Assembly: GCA_009746045.1 (NCBI GenBank) | Contig: RPFO01000050.1 | Location: 1,816,868 to 1,880,867, forward strand | DNA: 64,000 bases | From: Mesostigma viride | Lineage: Eukaryota; Streptophyta; Mesostigmatophyceae; Mesostigmatales; Mesostigmataceae | Direction: 5' to 3' | Part shown: piece by piece, positions 31,220 through 40,951 of the stretch | How the letters are laid out: each line of letters starts with the position of its first letter | Numbering within the stretch: position 1 is the first letter of the stretch | Translations under genes and position numbers: made by a program | The notes under the pieces: generated by a model | The model's database searches: none | What the model was told of the DNA's origin: nothing | What the model saw: the letters and a program-made list of their open reading frames with translations, nothing else

Positions 31220-31919
31220 GCACCCCATCAATCTCCCTCGGGATCGTTGCGGACCGTCGAAGGCGCTGGAAACACGCCAGGTCCGCCCTCCTCACCACGT
31301 CATGGGTCGGCGACGCTGACCTCCTCATCAAGGCCGCGCGGACCCGAGCAGCGTCCTCCATTTGTTGGGCGCGCTCACGTGAGCGCACAGCCAACCTCCG
31401 CTCTTCCGCGGACTCCTGCTCCTGCAGGCTCTGCGCCATTGCAGCATCCGCTGCCACCTGCGCACTGCGCGCCTCGTCAGCCGACGATGGCTGCAGTCCG
31501 AACAAACCCAGCGAGCTGGTTTCCGACACGCTGCCGGACTCCCCACTCGCCTGCTCATCCGACTCGGAAGGCCCCGCCCCCGCACCGCGTGGTGCATATG
31601 GTGGTCCCCTCGGACGCACCACCGGGGTCGACCCCCGCGCCCTACGCATCAGGGGAACGCGCACCACGACATTCTCCACAACGTCGCGGTACGTTGGGTC
31701 CGCTGCCGCCATCGCCGCATCCTCAGGATGCATGGGATCCAGAGCATCCCTGTTCTCGAAATCCTGGCGCATACTCGCCAAAATCGAATCCGACGTCCCC
31801 GAGTCATCGGACAACGGGGACGACGAAGACGACTGGTACTTCGTCACTGATGGCGACTCCTCCTCCGAGGAAGTCGCGCCCATCAGGGCCTTTCCCTTGT
31901 TATTGTTCTTGGGAGCCAT
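31220..31919 (-). pseudogene. E1 Gag N-terminal part
   Basis: Starts at ATG 31919 (MAPKNNNKGKALMG), chosen because the longer open frame reaches back into the LTR. It is Ser/Asp/Glu-rich (TSSEEESPS, SSSPLSDDSGTSDS), then Arg/Glu/Ala-rich and helical (QEQESAEERRLAVRSRE). The frame is cut at the palindromic element and the Gag part on the other side takes over. About 108 bp of leader separate the ATG from the 5' LTR. Confidence 0.65.
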
Positions 31920-32027
31920 TTGGTACAAAAAGTAGGTAAAGAAAAATGGAATGGGTGTTTGCGAAATGAACGCTGTGAACGCTCGTCGTTCTTCTCGTGT
32001 GTATTGTTTTTGGAGTTTTTTAATGCA

Positions 32028-32405
32028 AGTTATGGACACACTGAGCTTGGAATGCTTGGGCACTGCCAAATGGCGTGTGGGTGTGAACGACGAGACACCT
32101 TGGCATTAGGATAATGTGGCACATATACCGCTGGCCAGCCGTCAACGATGGCTGGCCAGACTTTGCGTAAGTTAAACTAACTTACTGATCCTGGACGGAC
32201 TAGTCTATCAGTTACAACCTGATCTAGTCAGTCCTAACATGACAACTACAGTCCCGGTACTGAGGTACCGGCTCATCACATACTGAGTACAGCCACGTGT
32301 CCATGCCACGACTGCTCTAGTCCAGCACCGTCCCAGTACCCAATTGGGCGCCGGCGGTGCTGGCACGTGTCCACTTAGGCTACAGGCGGGAGACTTAGAC
32401 TAACT
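32028..32405 (-). repeat. E1 5' LTR
   Basis: 378 bp, identical by eye to the 3' LTR. The right edge is at TSD CCTCT (32406-32410). On the minus strand the LTR is followed by TGCATTAAAAAACTCC, where a tRNA primer site would be expected; no standard initiator-Met complement is recognisable. Confidence 0.9.
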
Positions 32406-32925
32406 CCTCTCAGTCTCGTCTCAAGCACCGTGGCTAGGCTAGCGGCACTGACAGGAACAGAGGGTGTGGCGTGGGGAAAGGATCTCCCGCCAGCGGTAGA
32501 CCTGGTCATGCCTGCGTTGTTGCATCCATCCAGCATCGGTATTACCAAGCGGGACATCGCTGCACATTCTCCGATTGGCTATATGTATGAGAGGCTGATA
32601 CTAGAGATGTCGACGCAGAGTGGTTTCTCCAGCTGGTGGTGCGCGTTTCACAGCTGGGGCGCTGGAGGAGTGGCAGGGGTATGGTGTGTATGAACCAATG
32701 GACAGTGTGCCCAATGGGGCCAAGGTACTTCCTCTCAAGATGGTCTTGTCTCACAAGGTAAAGGCTGGGGTGGAGGTATGCTATGTGAGGCCGGTGTCGC
32801 AGGAGTTTTCGGGAACCAGTGAGCTAGCCAAGGAGGAGCTGTACACCCCAGGTCTGGCGTGGGATAGCTTCAGGATTATCACCATGCTGTATCTCGGTTT
32901 CCTGGATGAGGGCAGAGACTATGGG
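32406..32925 (+). pseudogene. E0 pol continued: linker and first part of RT
   Basis: It resumes in the same codon phase as 23912-23916 once E1 and one TSD copy are set aside. It reads VDLVMPALLHPSSIGITKRD, AAHSPIGYMYERLILEM, then after a frame change LPLKMVLSHKVKAG, VRPVSQEFSGTSELAKEELY and FLDEGRDYG. These match E2 (VIPAVLHPSSIGITHRS, VRPVLNEYHGTGSLPGEELY). It is cut at ATGGG (32921-32925) by E2. Confidence 0.8.
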
Positions 32926-33629
32926 AGTTAACGTTTTTAAACGCAATGTATAAGGATATGGTTGCGATGCAGCAATGTGTGAATGACTGAATGTGATTGG
33001 AACGGAGCTTTGTTAAAATTGGATAATGTTAATGCAGCGCTCACACACTTGAGGCTTGTATACGCGTTTGCCAAGTCAAGGCAACACACGTGAGGCGGGC
33101 TCGCAAGAGATGCCCAATTGGCACTGGCCTATTCTTTATATACTTGTGCACTGTGCTTGCTAGTCCTGAGCAGCCTAGGAGGCCTGCTCAGTAATAACAC
33201 TCCCGGTACAGTATTCACTACCTGTACAGCGCCCAGTTCCTATACAGTAGGTCTGCCATACAGGTACAGTGACCACAGAGCACAGTCCACAGTGACTATT
33301 GCATCTGCACCTAGAAGTCCAGGACTAAGCCTGCGGTACCAACAGACCACAGGTTAAGGTTCCTATTTCCTGCGTACGACGTATTAATCCAATACCGTCG
33401 TAGGTACAGCACCTAATTCCTGTCAGCCCAGGAATTACTGTCGACCCCATATGTCGTCGGCAAATATTCACGTCCGACTTAGAAGAACAGCCGGCTCGCG
33501 CTCGCGCGCGACCGGGAAGTCGGAACGCCATAACTTTCTTGATACTTGTCGGAATGAACTCGTTCCGGTGCCGCTGGAATCGCAGAGATATGCCGAATCA
33601 GGATCACGCCAATGCGCTTGGCGTTAACT
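32926..33629 (-). repeat. E2 LTR1 (3' LTR)
   Basis: 704 bp. TATATAAAG on the minus strand at 33134-33143. It shares a 9-bp stretch around CTAGAAGTCCAGGACTAAG with LTR3 that LTR2 lacks. Purine-rich AAGAAAAGAAAGGATTGG on the minus strand abuts it at 33630-33647 and is the likely polypurine tract. Confidence 0.9.
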
Positions 33630-34376
33630 CCAATCCTTTCTTTTCTTGAGCTGTAGCAGCTCACACAAGTCTACATACAAACACACACAATGGGTACTGG
33701 ACATCCTCCCCGACTACAAGTCACAACCCGCTGGGCATGACAGTCAGCTTGGATTCCTTATTATATGTACATAGCACCCATACTGGCTCAGGAGCACAAA
33801 CAAATTACAATGAGTCCCTATCCCTTCACGGGAGGCTCGTTGTGTTACCCATGTACAAGAGGTTGGCCAACTGTGGCAGCCCATAGGTGTTCAGCTAAGA
33901 ACTTGAGAAGTATGTACAACCTTCAGGACCTTAGGCGAAACCCCACAGATCACCCACAACAGCTCATCAGAAAACATTGCTGACCCCCAGACGGGAGTCG
34001 GCGCCGGTCTGCTGCCCCTTATCGAACCAGACACAACATCTACGCGAAGCACATGCAAAACACAAGCTCCTATACTCGTTCCAACCGTGGAAAATCAGGG
34101 GACCTGTCGCCACCTCACCAGCATGGTGGATGGGTCAGCCAGTCCGTGAAACTCCGCCTTAAGACGGCACCAGGGAATCGAACCCCGCCCACAAACCACA
34201 GATCTGGGGAAACCTCAGACTGAGATGAAAACCCCAGATAGACATCTCTCCATCAGAGACAATGTCAGACATTCCCACACCAGAGACATGTCTCACCCCT
34301 CAAGGTGTGCTCAGGATTATGTACAATCAAGCTCCCAGCCTGATATCCAGAGACTTAAGCACCCAGCTCTCAGCTT
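33630..34376 (-). other. E2 3' untranslated region
   Basis: Between the pol stop and LTR1. No open frame with coding character was seen. It contains CA-rich stretches and the probable polypurine tract at its lower end. Confidence 0.5.
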
Positions 34377-37300
34377 TTAGACAGATAGACCGACTTGACA
34401 GTCAGCATTCATGAGCTTCCTCAGTACATTGTACTGGGCTGGGGCCTTGTGTGGCAGCTTTGTCAATGCATCAGCAGGGTTCTCCTCGCCAGGGATATGC
34501 TTCAAGTCAACCAAACTGGCCAACTCCTTCAGCAACAAATAATCCAGGTCCCGGCTTCTGGCCAGCTGCTTGTGAACAAACTGGACCATACCCATGCTGT
34601 CTGTTAGCAACAACGTCTCCATCTGCAAGGTCCAAGGGGTAACTGAAGCCAGCTCCAGCATTAACTCCTTTATGTACAGGCTGGACTGGATCCCCTCGCA
34701 TATGGCCCTGCATTCTGCCACATCTGAACTGATACAGACCCTCTTCTGCAGTCTGCTGTACCAGCTGAACAAACTTGCCCTGCTCTGATAAAAAGCAAAC
34801 AGAGCAGCAGATCTCCCCCTGACCTTGGTAACCTGGCGAGCATCCATGGAACTGTCAACAAAGATCTCCAAGGTGATAGGCTGGGCAAAGTCAATCCCAG
34901 ACAAAATCAGATCAGGGGTACTCTCCACCAACCGGGCTATGACTCGAGGCTTCTCATCCTCAAGCACCTCATCAGGCATTCTGCTATGGACCATCAAAGA
35001 CGGACCACAGATGCTGGCAAACCAGGCCCACATGCCTCTCAACTCAGGTCCTGCAGCCTGGGTGATCTTCTCTGGCAAGGCCTTCACAATGGTCTGTTTA
35101 TAATCTCCTCCAGCCTGAAGCCTGATACTCCACTCCCCGTCCCTCCTGAACAGGGTAGCCTGCATTCCACAGAACACTACAGGCTTGTTGGGCTCCTGCC
35201 ACAGCTCCTTGCCCAGTGAAAACTTGCCACTGATGACAGGAATAAACTTCTTCAGCCAGGTCGTGGGGGCTAGCAAATGCAGATCATCTCCATGCAAACT
35301 AGCATACACTGGCAGACCCTCCCATTGGGCCAGCAGCAAACAGGGATCAACTGAAGACACTCTCAAGCCACACTCACTGATCAGAGCTTCCTGCAGCGTG
35401 AGTCTCCAGATGATTGGGCTCGACCTGAGTCCTTCCAGGCCCTTCAGAATAACCAGGAATTGTTGATGCAGCTCCAGCTTCCAGATGGCAGGCACCTCAA
35501 CACAGTAAGGCTCATCCTGCTTCCACACCCTCCTGGCCACTTCTGGATCAGATTTTAAAAATGCCCTCTTGAAGTCCAGCAGCACTGATGACATAGCTGC
35601 TCCCCTGTTCAGCAACCCCACGTAGAGACATAGCAAAATTCTCCATGTGTCGTGTAGCATCCCTGGCGTGTATAGCTCCTCTCCTGGCAGACTCCCCGTG
35701 CCGTGATACTCATTCAGGACAGGCCTGACATGGGGCACTGATACCTCATCCACAACCTTCCTCTTCAGCACAAATCTCAAAGCAAGCTTCCTTGATGCTG
35801 GGGGACGTCTGTCTGTTGGTGCAGCACACTCAAACTGCAACCACTCCTCCAATGCCTTGGAGAAGGCGAGCTTCCAAGCCTCAAACAAAGTAGGCGAGCT
35901 CATCTCTTGGACCAGCTGGTCATATGTCAAAGGAGAGTGTGCAGCAAGGCTCCTGTGAGTTATGCCAATACTGCTGGGGTGCAACACAGCTGGAATCACC
36001 AAACTGGCCGCTGGGGGCACCTCCCCTTCATCCCATTTTACACCCTTGACCGGCTTGGCCCTGCACCTGACTGGAAATGTTGTCCTGAAATTTTCTAGGG
36101 GAATCATCCCCCAGCCATCTCTTCTCAGAGCTGTAGCTCTGATAGAAATCCCAGGATTGCCCAGAAAATTCTGACCCAAAATCACAGGGCCATCATAGTC
36201 CTCTAGGACAAGGAAGGTCACATCCACACCCATGACAGGGGCAGTAACCTCTCCCAACACCCTTAGATGCGTCCTACCACTGAAATCAGACACCCAGGGG
36301 CAACTTGGTTCTCCGACCAGCAGTTCTCCTGTATGCTGAGGTCCCATGACAGAAACCTGTGCATTGGTATCTATCTCCATGGCAGCTACCTCAGGTTCAT
36401 CCAACTGGACAAGCTTGGACACCTTAGGCTCCTTCTTGGCTCTTTGCAAAGCCTGTACAATATCTGATAGACGCACACCCCTAGGCCTGGTGTCGGGCCG
36501 TTCCGGAGGTGCAGCCTGTCCGCCTGCTTGCCCAACCACCGTATGTGAAGGTACCCCAGGGGCCGGGCCAGGGTCACCCTGAGGGCTCGATACAGCTGTA
36601 GCACCCTGATCAGGAAGCTCCACGTCACCCCCGCCTTGTACACCAGCGGGCACCTGGAAGAGGTCTCCTTGATTACCTCCCCGGGGACGGATCTTTGACC
36701 AGGACAGACGGTGCACTGCTTGGGAGCCATCAATGGCCACCCAGCACTTATGGCCAGCGGCTTCTACTCGGGTCACCACCCCATCATGCCAGCTGCCACG
36801 TTTCCCTGGAAAGCTTGGTTCCTTCCACACAACAACCTGTTGTCCAACGTTAGGTTCTAGGACACTCCAGCCCTTGTCTTTCTGCCTCAGCTTGAGGAAC
36901 TTGGCCTCTAGCTTCTCCTTCCATGCCTGCTCAGCATCAGCTGGCAGCATCCTGGTATGCAGCATAAGAGGATTGATGGCAATGTCACCAAAGAACATGG
37001 GAGTCCTCAGGTTCAGCCTATCCTCCACAGAACGTAGCCATGCAGATGTCACAATGGCAGATGACGTCCTTGGAATCCTCTCCACCAGCAGCACAGTCTT
37101 GATCTCTTGGATGGCTCTCTCCACCACCCCTTGCTGGCCGTGGCTCTCCCTGGGTGTAATCAGCAACTCTGGAAACTCTGGCAGGTTCTCACAGCACTCA
37201 AACTGAATGTCACACTGCAACAACTCCAACCCAGGGTACCTGCTCCTTGTCAACTTCAGAGCAGCAATCAATGTAGGCTTCTCCATGTCAGGCAGGATCT

Positions 37301-37967
37301 CTAGGGTCTTGTACTTGGTATATCTGTCCACTGCCACCAGCAGCTTCAAACCCCTGATTCTCTGAATATCTACCTGCACATGGCCTGGCTGCAAAATAGG
37401 AGTCCTGGCATGAGACTGCTTGGGCTTTCTAGCAACTAGCCTGCACTTGCAAGCTTGAGCAACCTGTTGGCAGATGGAGTACAACTCACTTCCTCCCAGC
37501 CGTCTAGCAACTTGCAAAGACTGAGCTGCATGGCCAAACATGGTATGCAACCTTGAGGCAATGTCATACAAGAGAGAAAATCTTTTATTGTCATTATTAG
37601 CACTCAAGGTATGTACAGATCCCTTATGTACAGGAGGCACCAGGGTCGTGCCTGTCAGACTGTCTCCAGCCCTATCCTCATCCTGACCATCCTGTGCCAG
37701 TCCTGCACGGTCAGAATGCTTCTGAGATCCACCTGGGTCCACATCACCAGGTCCTACCTCAGGCTCAGCACCGCCATGGCGGGCACGTTGGCGAGTAACC
37801 ACTGCAGCTACAGCTGGCATACTCTCTGTGGTAACCAAGCTTGCCCCATCGTGTCCAATAGGCTCTTTCACTAGAGCATGGGGCTGCCCCTCACTGCCGT
37901 CACTAGCAGCTACATTACACACCCCTGGGGGCACCCTCCAGGGTTCAGGGATGTGTGCAGGCTCAAG
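34377..37967 (-). CDS. E2 Pol: integrase, protease-like domain, RT, RNase H in one frame
   Basis: The open frame follows a TGA that separates it from gag in the same frame. Residues are counted from 37934. HHCC: LHTMFGH (130-135) with C155 and CKC (162-164). Integrase acids: D189 (VDI), D242 (CDIQFE), E272 (VVERA). Integrase C-terminal beta domain about 355-415. Acidic/Pro linker. Retropepsin-like domain about 515-600: MEIDTNAQVSVM (D522), SDFSGRTHLRVLGE, VTFLVLEDYDGPVILGQNFL. RT about 715-1000 with LLDFKRAF and LHGDDLHLL (881-884). RNase H from IFVDSSMDARQ to ENPADALTKLP. The order integrase-protease-RT differs from Copia (protease-integrase-RT). The active site is DTN instead of DTG. This 1,185-codon frame is unbroken and is the best template of the family in the window. 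Confidence 0.9.
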   Translation of the reverse strand, partial: LEPAHIPEPWRVPPGVCNVAASDGSEGQPHALVKEPIGHDGASLVTTESMPAVAAVVTRQRARHGGAEPEVGPGDVDPGGSQKHSDRAGLAQDGQDEDRAGDSLTGTTLVPPVHKGSVHTLSANNDNKRFSLLYDIASRLHTMFGHAAQSLQVARRLGGSELYSICQQVAQACKCRLVARKPKQSHARTPILQPGHVQVDIQRIRGLKLLVAVDRYTKYKTLEILPDMEKPTLIAALKLTRSRYPGLELLQCDIQFECCENLPEFPELLITPRESHGQQGVVERAIQEIKTVLLVERIPRTSSAIVTSAWLRSVEDRLNLRTPMFFGDIAINPLMLHTRMLPADAEQAWKEKLEAKFLKLRQKDKGWSVLEPNVGQQVVVWKEPSFPGKRGSWHDGVVTRVEAAGHKCWVAIDGSQAVHRLSWSKIRPRGGNQGDLFQVPAGVQGGGDVELPDQGATAVSSPQGDPGPAPGVPSHTVVGQAGGQAAPPERPDTRPRGVRLSDIVQALQRAKKEPKVSKLVQLDEPEVAAMEIDTNAQVSVMGPQHTGELLVGEPSCPWVSDFSGRTHLRVLGEVTAPVMGVDVTFLVLEDYDGPVILGQNFLGNPGISIRATALRRDGWGMIPLENFRTTFPVRCRAKPVKGVKWDEGEVPPAASLVIPAVLHPSSIGITHRSLAAHSPLTYDQLVQEMSSPTLFEAWKLAFSKALEEWLQFECAAPTDRRPPASRKLALRFVLKRKVVDEVSVPHVRPVLNEYHGTGSLPGEELYTPGMLHDTWRILLCLYVGLLNRGAAMSSVLLDFKRAFLKSDPEVARRVWKQDEPYCVEVPAIWKLELHQQFLVILKGLEGLRSSPIIWRLTLQEALISECGLRVSSVDPCLLLAQWEGLPVYASLHGDDLHLLAPTTWLKKFIPVISGKFSLGKELWQEPNKPVVFCGMQATLFRRDGEWSIRLQAGGDYKQTIVKALPEKITQAAGPELRGMWAWFASICGPSLMVHSRMPDEVLEDEKPRVIARLVESTPDLILSGIDFAQPITLEIFVDSSMDARQVTKVRGRSAALFAFYQSRASLFSWYSRLQKRVCISSDVAECRAICEGIQSSLYIKELMLELASVTPWTLQMETLLLTDSMGMVQFVHKQLARSRDLDYLLLKELASLVDLKHIPGEENPADALTKLPHKAPAQYNVLRKLMNADCQVGLSV

Positions 37968-39148
37968 TCAATGATCAGCAGCCTTGCCCTTGCCCTTATC
38001 CTGGGATGGACCAGCCTTGTCCTTGCTGCCACCCTGAGCTGGCTTGCTCTGACCTTCCTGCCTCAGGTACGAGGGACACTCATTCCTGAAGTGACCCTTC
38101 CCCTGGCAGAAATAACATTCCACCTGACTGATGTCCCGTGAGGTCCCACTGCTGGGCCCAGCCTTGGGAGGACCACCCACCCTCTTGAAGTCAAACTGGG
38201 ACTGTGGATGTCCCGACTTCGGCGGGGTCCCCCGTCCAGCCCTTCTGTCACGCCCCCTCCTGGACCTTCCTCGACCCCTTGAAGAGGTCTCAGGCCCTCT
38301 CGAGGCGCTGGGCCCCCGTGGCCCGATCCCCTCATGGACTTAACCGGGTTCAGCGGCCTCCTCATCCCTGACGAGGGCGCTTACCACCACGTACTTGCCG
38401 CTGAAACACTCATACAACTGGTCCGTCATGGCTGCCCAGCCATGGACCTGTCGCATGTGGATGGTCACATTATCCATGGTGACCGGATCCAGCTGCAGCG
38501 ACTTGAGAAAGTCGCCCATGGCCATCCGATCTGCGACGAAGAAGCCCTTGGCCATGGCGTCCTCCCTCAGCTTGACGAAGTCTTCAAAGGCGTGGACCAC
38601 TAGCTGCCCCTTGATGGGCTTGTAGTCCAGGTATTCTTGCTTCAGGTGGGACCCATCTATGGTCCTCTTGTCACTCAGGAACACCCTGAGTCGCGTCATA
38701 AACGCCGCCCAGGTGTCCCCCGCCGCGTGTCGCTCCCGAACAAACTTGAACAGCCGCCTCGCCGACTGCCTTATGTAGGCACTAGACGCCAGGATGCGAA
38801 GCTTGTCACCGGTGTATATCTCCGTGTACAAGTTCATGTCCTCTAACATCCTCTCAGCATCCCGGGGCTGCCAATTGTCCTTGATGGACTGAAACTGGCC
38901 TAGCACCGCGTACCCCTCAGCCACGGTCGGTCGCTTAGGCGCCGCTTGATCTGCGGCTGGCGCGTTCTGACCGCCCTGCGATCCTTGGCTCTGATCATCT
39001 GGCACGCAGCCTGGTCTCCCAGCGCCTGGCCGTCCCCGCGTCCATCGCGTCCACCGCGTCCATCGCGTCCATCTCGTCCATCCATCCCAGCGCCGCGCCG
39101 CGCAAAGCCCATAAAGCGCGCTTGTTGGTCAATAGCTCCCTCACTCAT
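37968..39148 (-). pseudogene. E2 Gag with zinc knuckle
   Basis: Starts at ATG 39148 (MSEGAIDQQARFMGFARRG) with a DGR-repeat stretch. One frame change near 39005 leads to the main Gag frame (AVLGQFQSIKDNWQPRDAER, AFMTRLRVFLSDKRTID, FEDFVKLREDAMAKGF). A TAA at 38340 interrupts it, and the same frame continues through an Arg/Gly-rich stretch to the knuckle CYFCQGKGHFRNEC (CX2CX4HX4C). It ends with TGA at 37968, after which the same frame runs on into pol. So gag and pol form one frame broken by TAA, TGA and one indel. Confidence 0.75.
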
Positions 39149-39243
39149 GATGGCCTCTGTTCAGATCTGCTACAGCCAGCCAAGTGGCCAAGCAGCAATT
39201 AAAGCAATATAAGCTACTGAACAAGAAAGGAAAATGCCAAGTG

Positions 39244-40170
39244 TTACCACTCAGGCAAGACCACCACGGTGGCCCCAGGCGCGTCCTGGTTCTCCTTGTC
39301 GCTGTCGCTGTCGCTGTCGCTCACCACAATCAGCTCTGGCACCCTGCTACCCGCTGCGCCGTCGTCGACCCGCTGTCGGCCCGCGATGACAGAATCGTCA
39401 CCGTTGGTATAGTAGACAGGTGACAACCCGTCGTTGGCACCCCGCGGATTGTATCTTGGCACCTCGTGGTCGCCAAGCGCCTCGTCGCCTAGCCCAGCGA
39501 CGCCCACTGCTCCCACCTCAAGGTCACTATCGTAACCAAGAGGGGCGAACTCTTCCCAACGCGTCACACGAACGCGAAGGGGTTGGGGCAGTTCCTGAAA
39601 AGGAACCCTTGCTCGCTCCGGAAACCTGCCGACTCGTGCCGCACGCTGTCCTCCGGTGATGGCTTCCGCTGCCGCCTCGACCTCTGCCAGCCGCCTGTAG
39701 CGCTCCGCTCCGCGTCGCTCTCGTCGAACTGGTCCCGCTGCAACTCCCTCGTCGCCAATTACGCCTGCGAAAGTACGTTGTACACCCGCACCCGCTGCTG
39801 CCGGCACGAACTCGTGTCGCACTGCACCAGCTGCCTCCGCAGCCTCTCCTCGCCTAGCCGCCAACTCCGCACGCACCCGCTCAGCTAATGCCGTAATCAC
39901 AGTCTGGATGCCGACCAAACCGTGAAGCTCTTGCTCGATGTCGTCGATGCTCCGGTGCTCCGGAATGACGATGGTTCGGACGTGCTGCAGAATGCGCTCC
40001 CAATCCTCGACCTGGTCGTCGACGAATTGCACAAAGTTGCGATCAACAGGTGGACGATCTGCAAGCAATAAAGATAAATCTCGAACCACACGACGTAATT
40101 CAGGCGAAATGGAACCACCAGCAGACTGCCGAAACCGGAAATTCTGCTGCCGTTGTTCTTCCTGCACCAT
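39244..40170 (-). CDS. E2 ORF1, unknown acidic protein before gag
   Basis: 308 residues, ATG at 40170 (MVQEEQRQQNFRF). There is a helical N part (RRVVRDLSLLLADRPPVDRN, DDQVEDWERILQHVRTI) and Ala/Glu/Arg-rich stretches with a coiled-coil look. An acidic Ser/Asp repeat (SDSDSDSDKE) lies near the C terminus. It is separated from gag by 95 bp. A second copy (41347-42198) lies in the shortened unit. It occupies the place of the long Gag N-terminal part of E1, with which it shares composition but no clear motif. It could be a Gag-like or accessory protein. Its presence in both E2 units shows it belongs to the element. Confidence 0.65.
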   Translation of the reverse strand: MVQEEQRQQNFRFRQSAGGSISPELRRVVRDLSLLLADRPPVDRNFVQFVDDQVEDWERILQHVRTIVIPEHRSIDDIEQELHGLVGIQTVITALAERVRAELAARRGEAAEAAGAVRHEFVPAAAGAGVQRTFAGVIGDEGVAAGPVRRERRGAERYRRLAEVEAAAEAITGGQRAARVGRFPERARVPFQELPQPLRVRVTRWEEFAPLGYDSDLEVGAVGVAGLGDEALGDHEVPRYNPRGANDGLSPVYYTNGDDSVIAGRQRVDDGAAGSRVPELIVVSDSDSDSDKENQDAPGATVVVLPEW

Positions 40171-40263
40171 TCACCACCGGACGAGCTTCTCGCGTCGTCA
40201 ACGCTGCACGCAGCAAACCGCAACGACCCTCCTGGCCGTTCCGTCGAGACTGCTTGTAATTTG

Positions 40264-40951
40264 AGTTAACGTTCTTATGAACGCAATATGTAAGGATATG
40301 GTTGCAATGCAGCAATGTGTGAATATGGTTGGAAACGGAGCTTTGTTAAAATTGGATAATGTTACAGCGCTCACACACTTGAGGCTTGTACACGCGTTTG
40401 CCAAGTCAAGGCAACACACGTGAGGCGGGCTCGCAAGAGATGCCCAATTGGCCCTGGCCTATTCTTTATATACTTGTGCACTGTGCTTGCTAGTCCTGAG
40501 CAGCCTAGGAGGCCTGCTCAGTAATAACACTCCCGGTACAGTATTCACTACCTGTACAGCGCCCAGTTCCTATACAGTAGGCCTGCCATACAGGCACAGT
40601 GACCACAGAGCACAGTCCACAGTGACTATTGCATCTGCACCTAGGACTAAGCCTGCGGTACCAACAGACCACAGGTTAAGGTTCCTATTTCCTGCGTACG
40701 ACGTATTAATCCAATACCGCCGTAGGTTCAGCACCTAATTCCTGTCAGCCCAGGAATTACTGTCGACCCCATATGTCGTCGGCAAATATTCACGTCCGAC
40801 TTAGAAGAACAGCCGGCTCGCGCTCGCGCGCGACCGGGAAGTCGGAACGCCATAACTTTCTTGATACTTGTCGGAATGAACTCGTTCCGGTGCCGCTGGA
40901 ATCGCAGAGAAATGCCGAATCAGGATCACGCCAATGCGCTTGGCGTTAACT
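40264..40951 (-). repeat. E2 internal LTR2
   Basis: 688 bp, ends AGTTAACG...CGTTAACT, TATATAAAG at 40464-40473 on the minus strand. It is more diverged than LTR1 and LTR3 are from each other: it lacks a 9-bp segment they share and has CGTTCTTATGAACGC at its end where they have CGTTTTTAAACGC. Confidence 0.9.

Larger units (their letters stand above)
23917..32405 (-). mobile_element. Complete LTR retrotransposon E1 (Copia-like, rearranged domain order)
   Basis: 8,489 bp, TSD CCTCT (23912-23916 and 32406-32410), two 378-bp LTRs that read as identical, and a polypurine tract next to the 3' LTR that sets minus orientation. Order on the minus strand: Gag, zinc knuckle, GAG-pre-integrase, integrase, retropepsin-like domain, RT, RNase H. 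The coding part has at least four frame changes, a SINE (27957-28077) and a palindromic element (30428-31219) in Gag. It lies in the protease-RT linker of E0. Confidence 0.9.

Noticed and set aside
31920-32069. N-terminal extension of E1 Gag starting MAVPKHSKLSV
   Set aside because: It begins inside the 5' LTR; the ATG at 31919 after the LTR is the sensible start.
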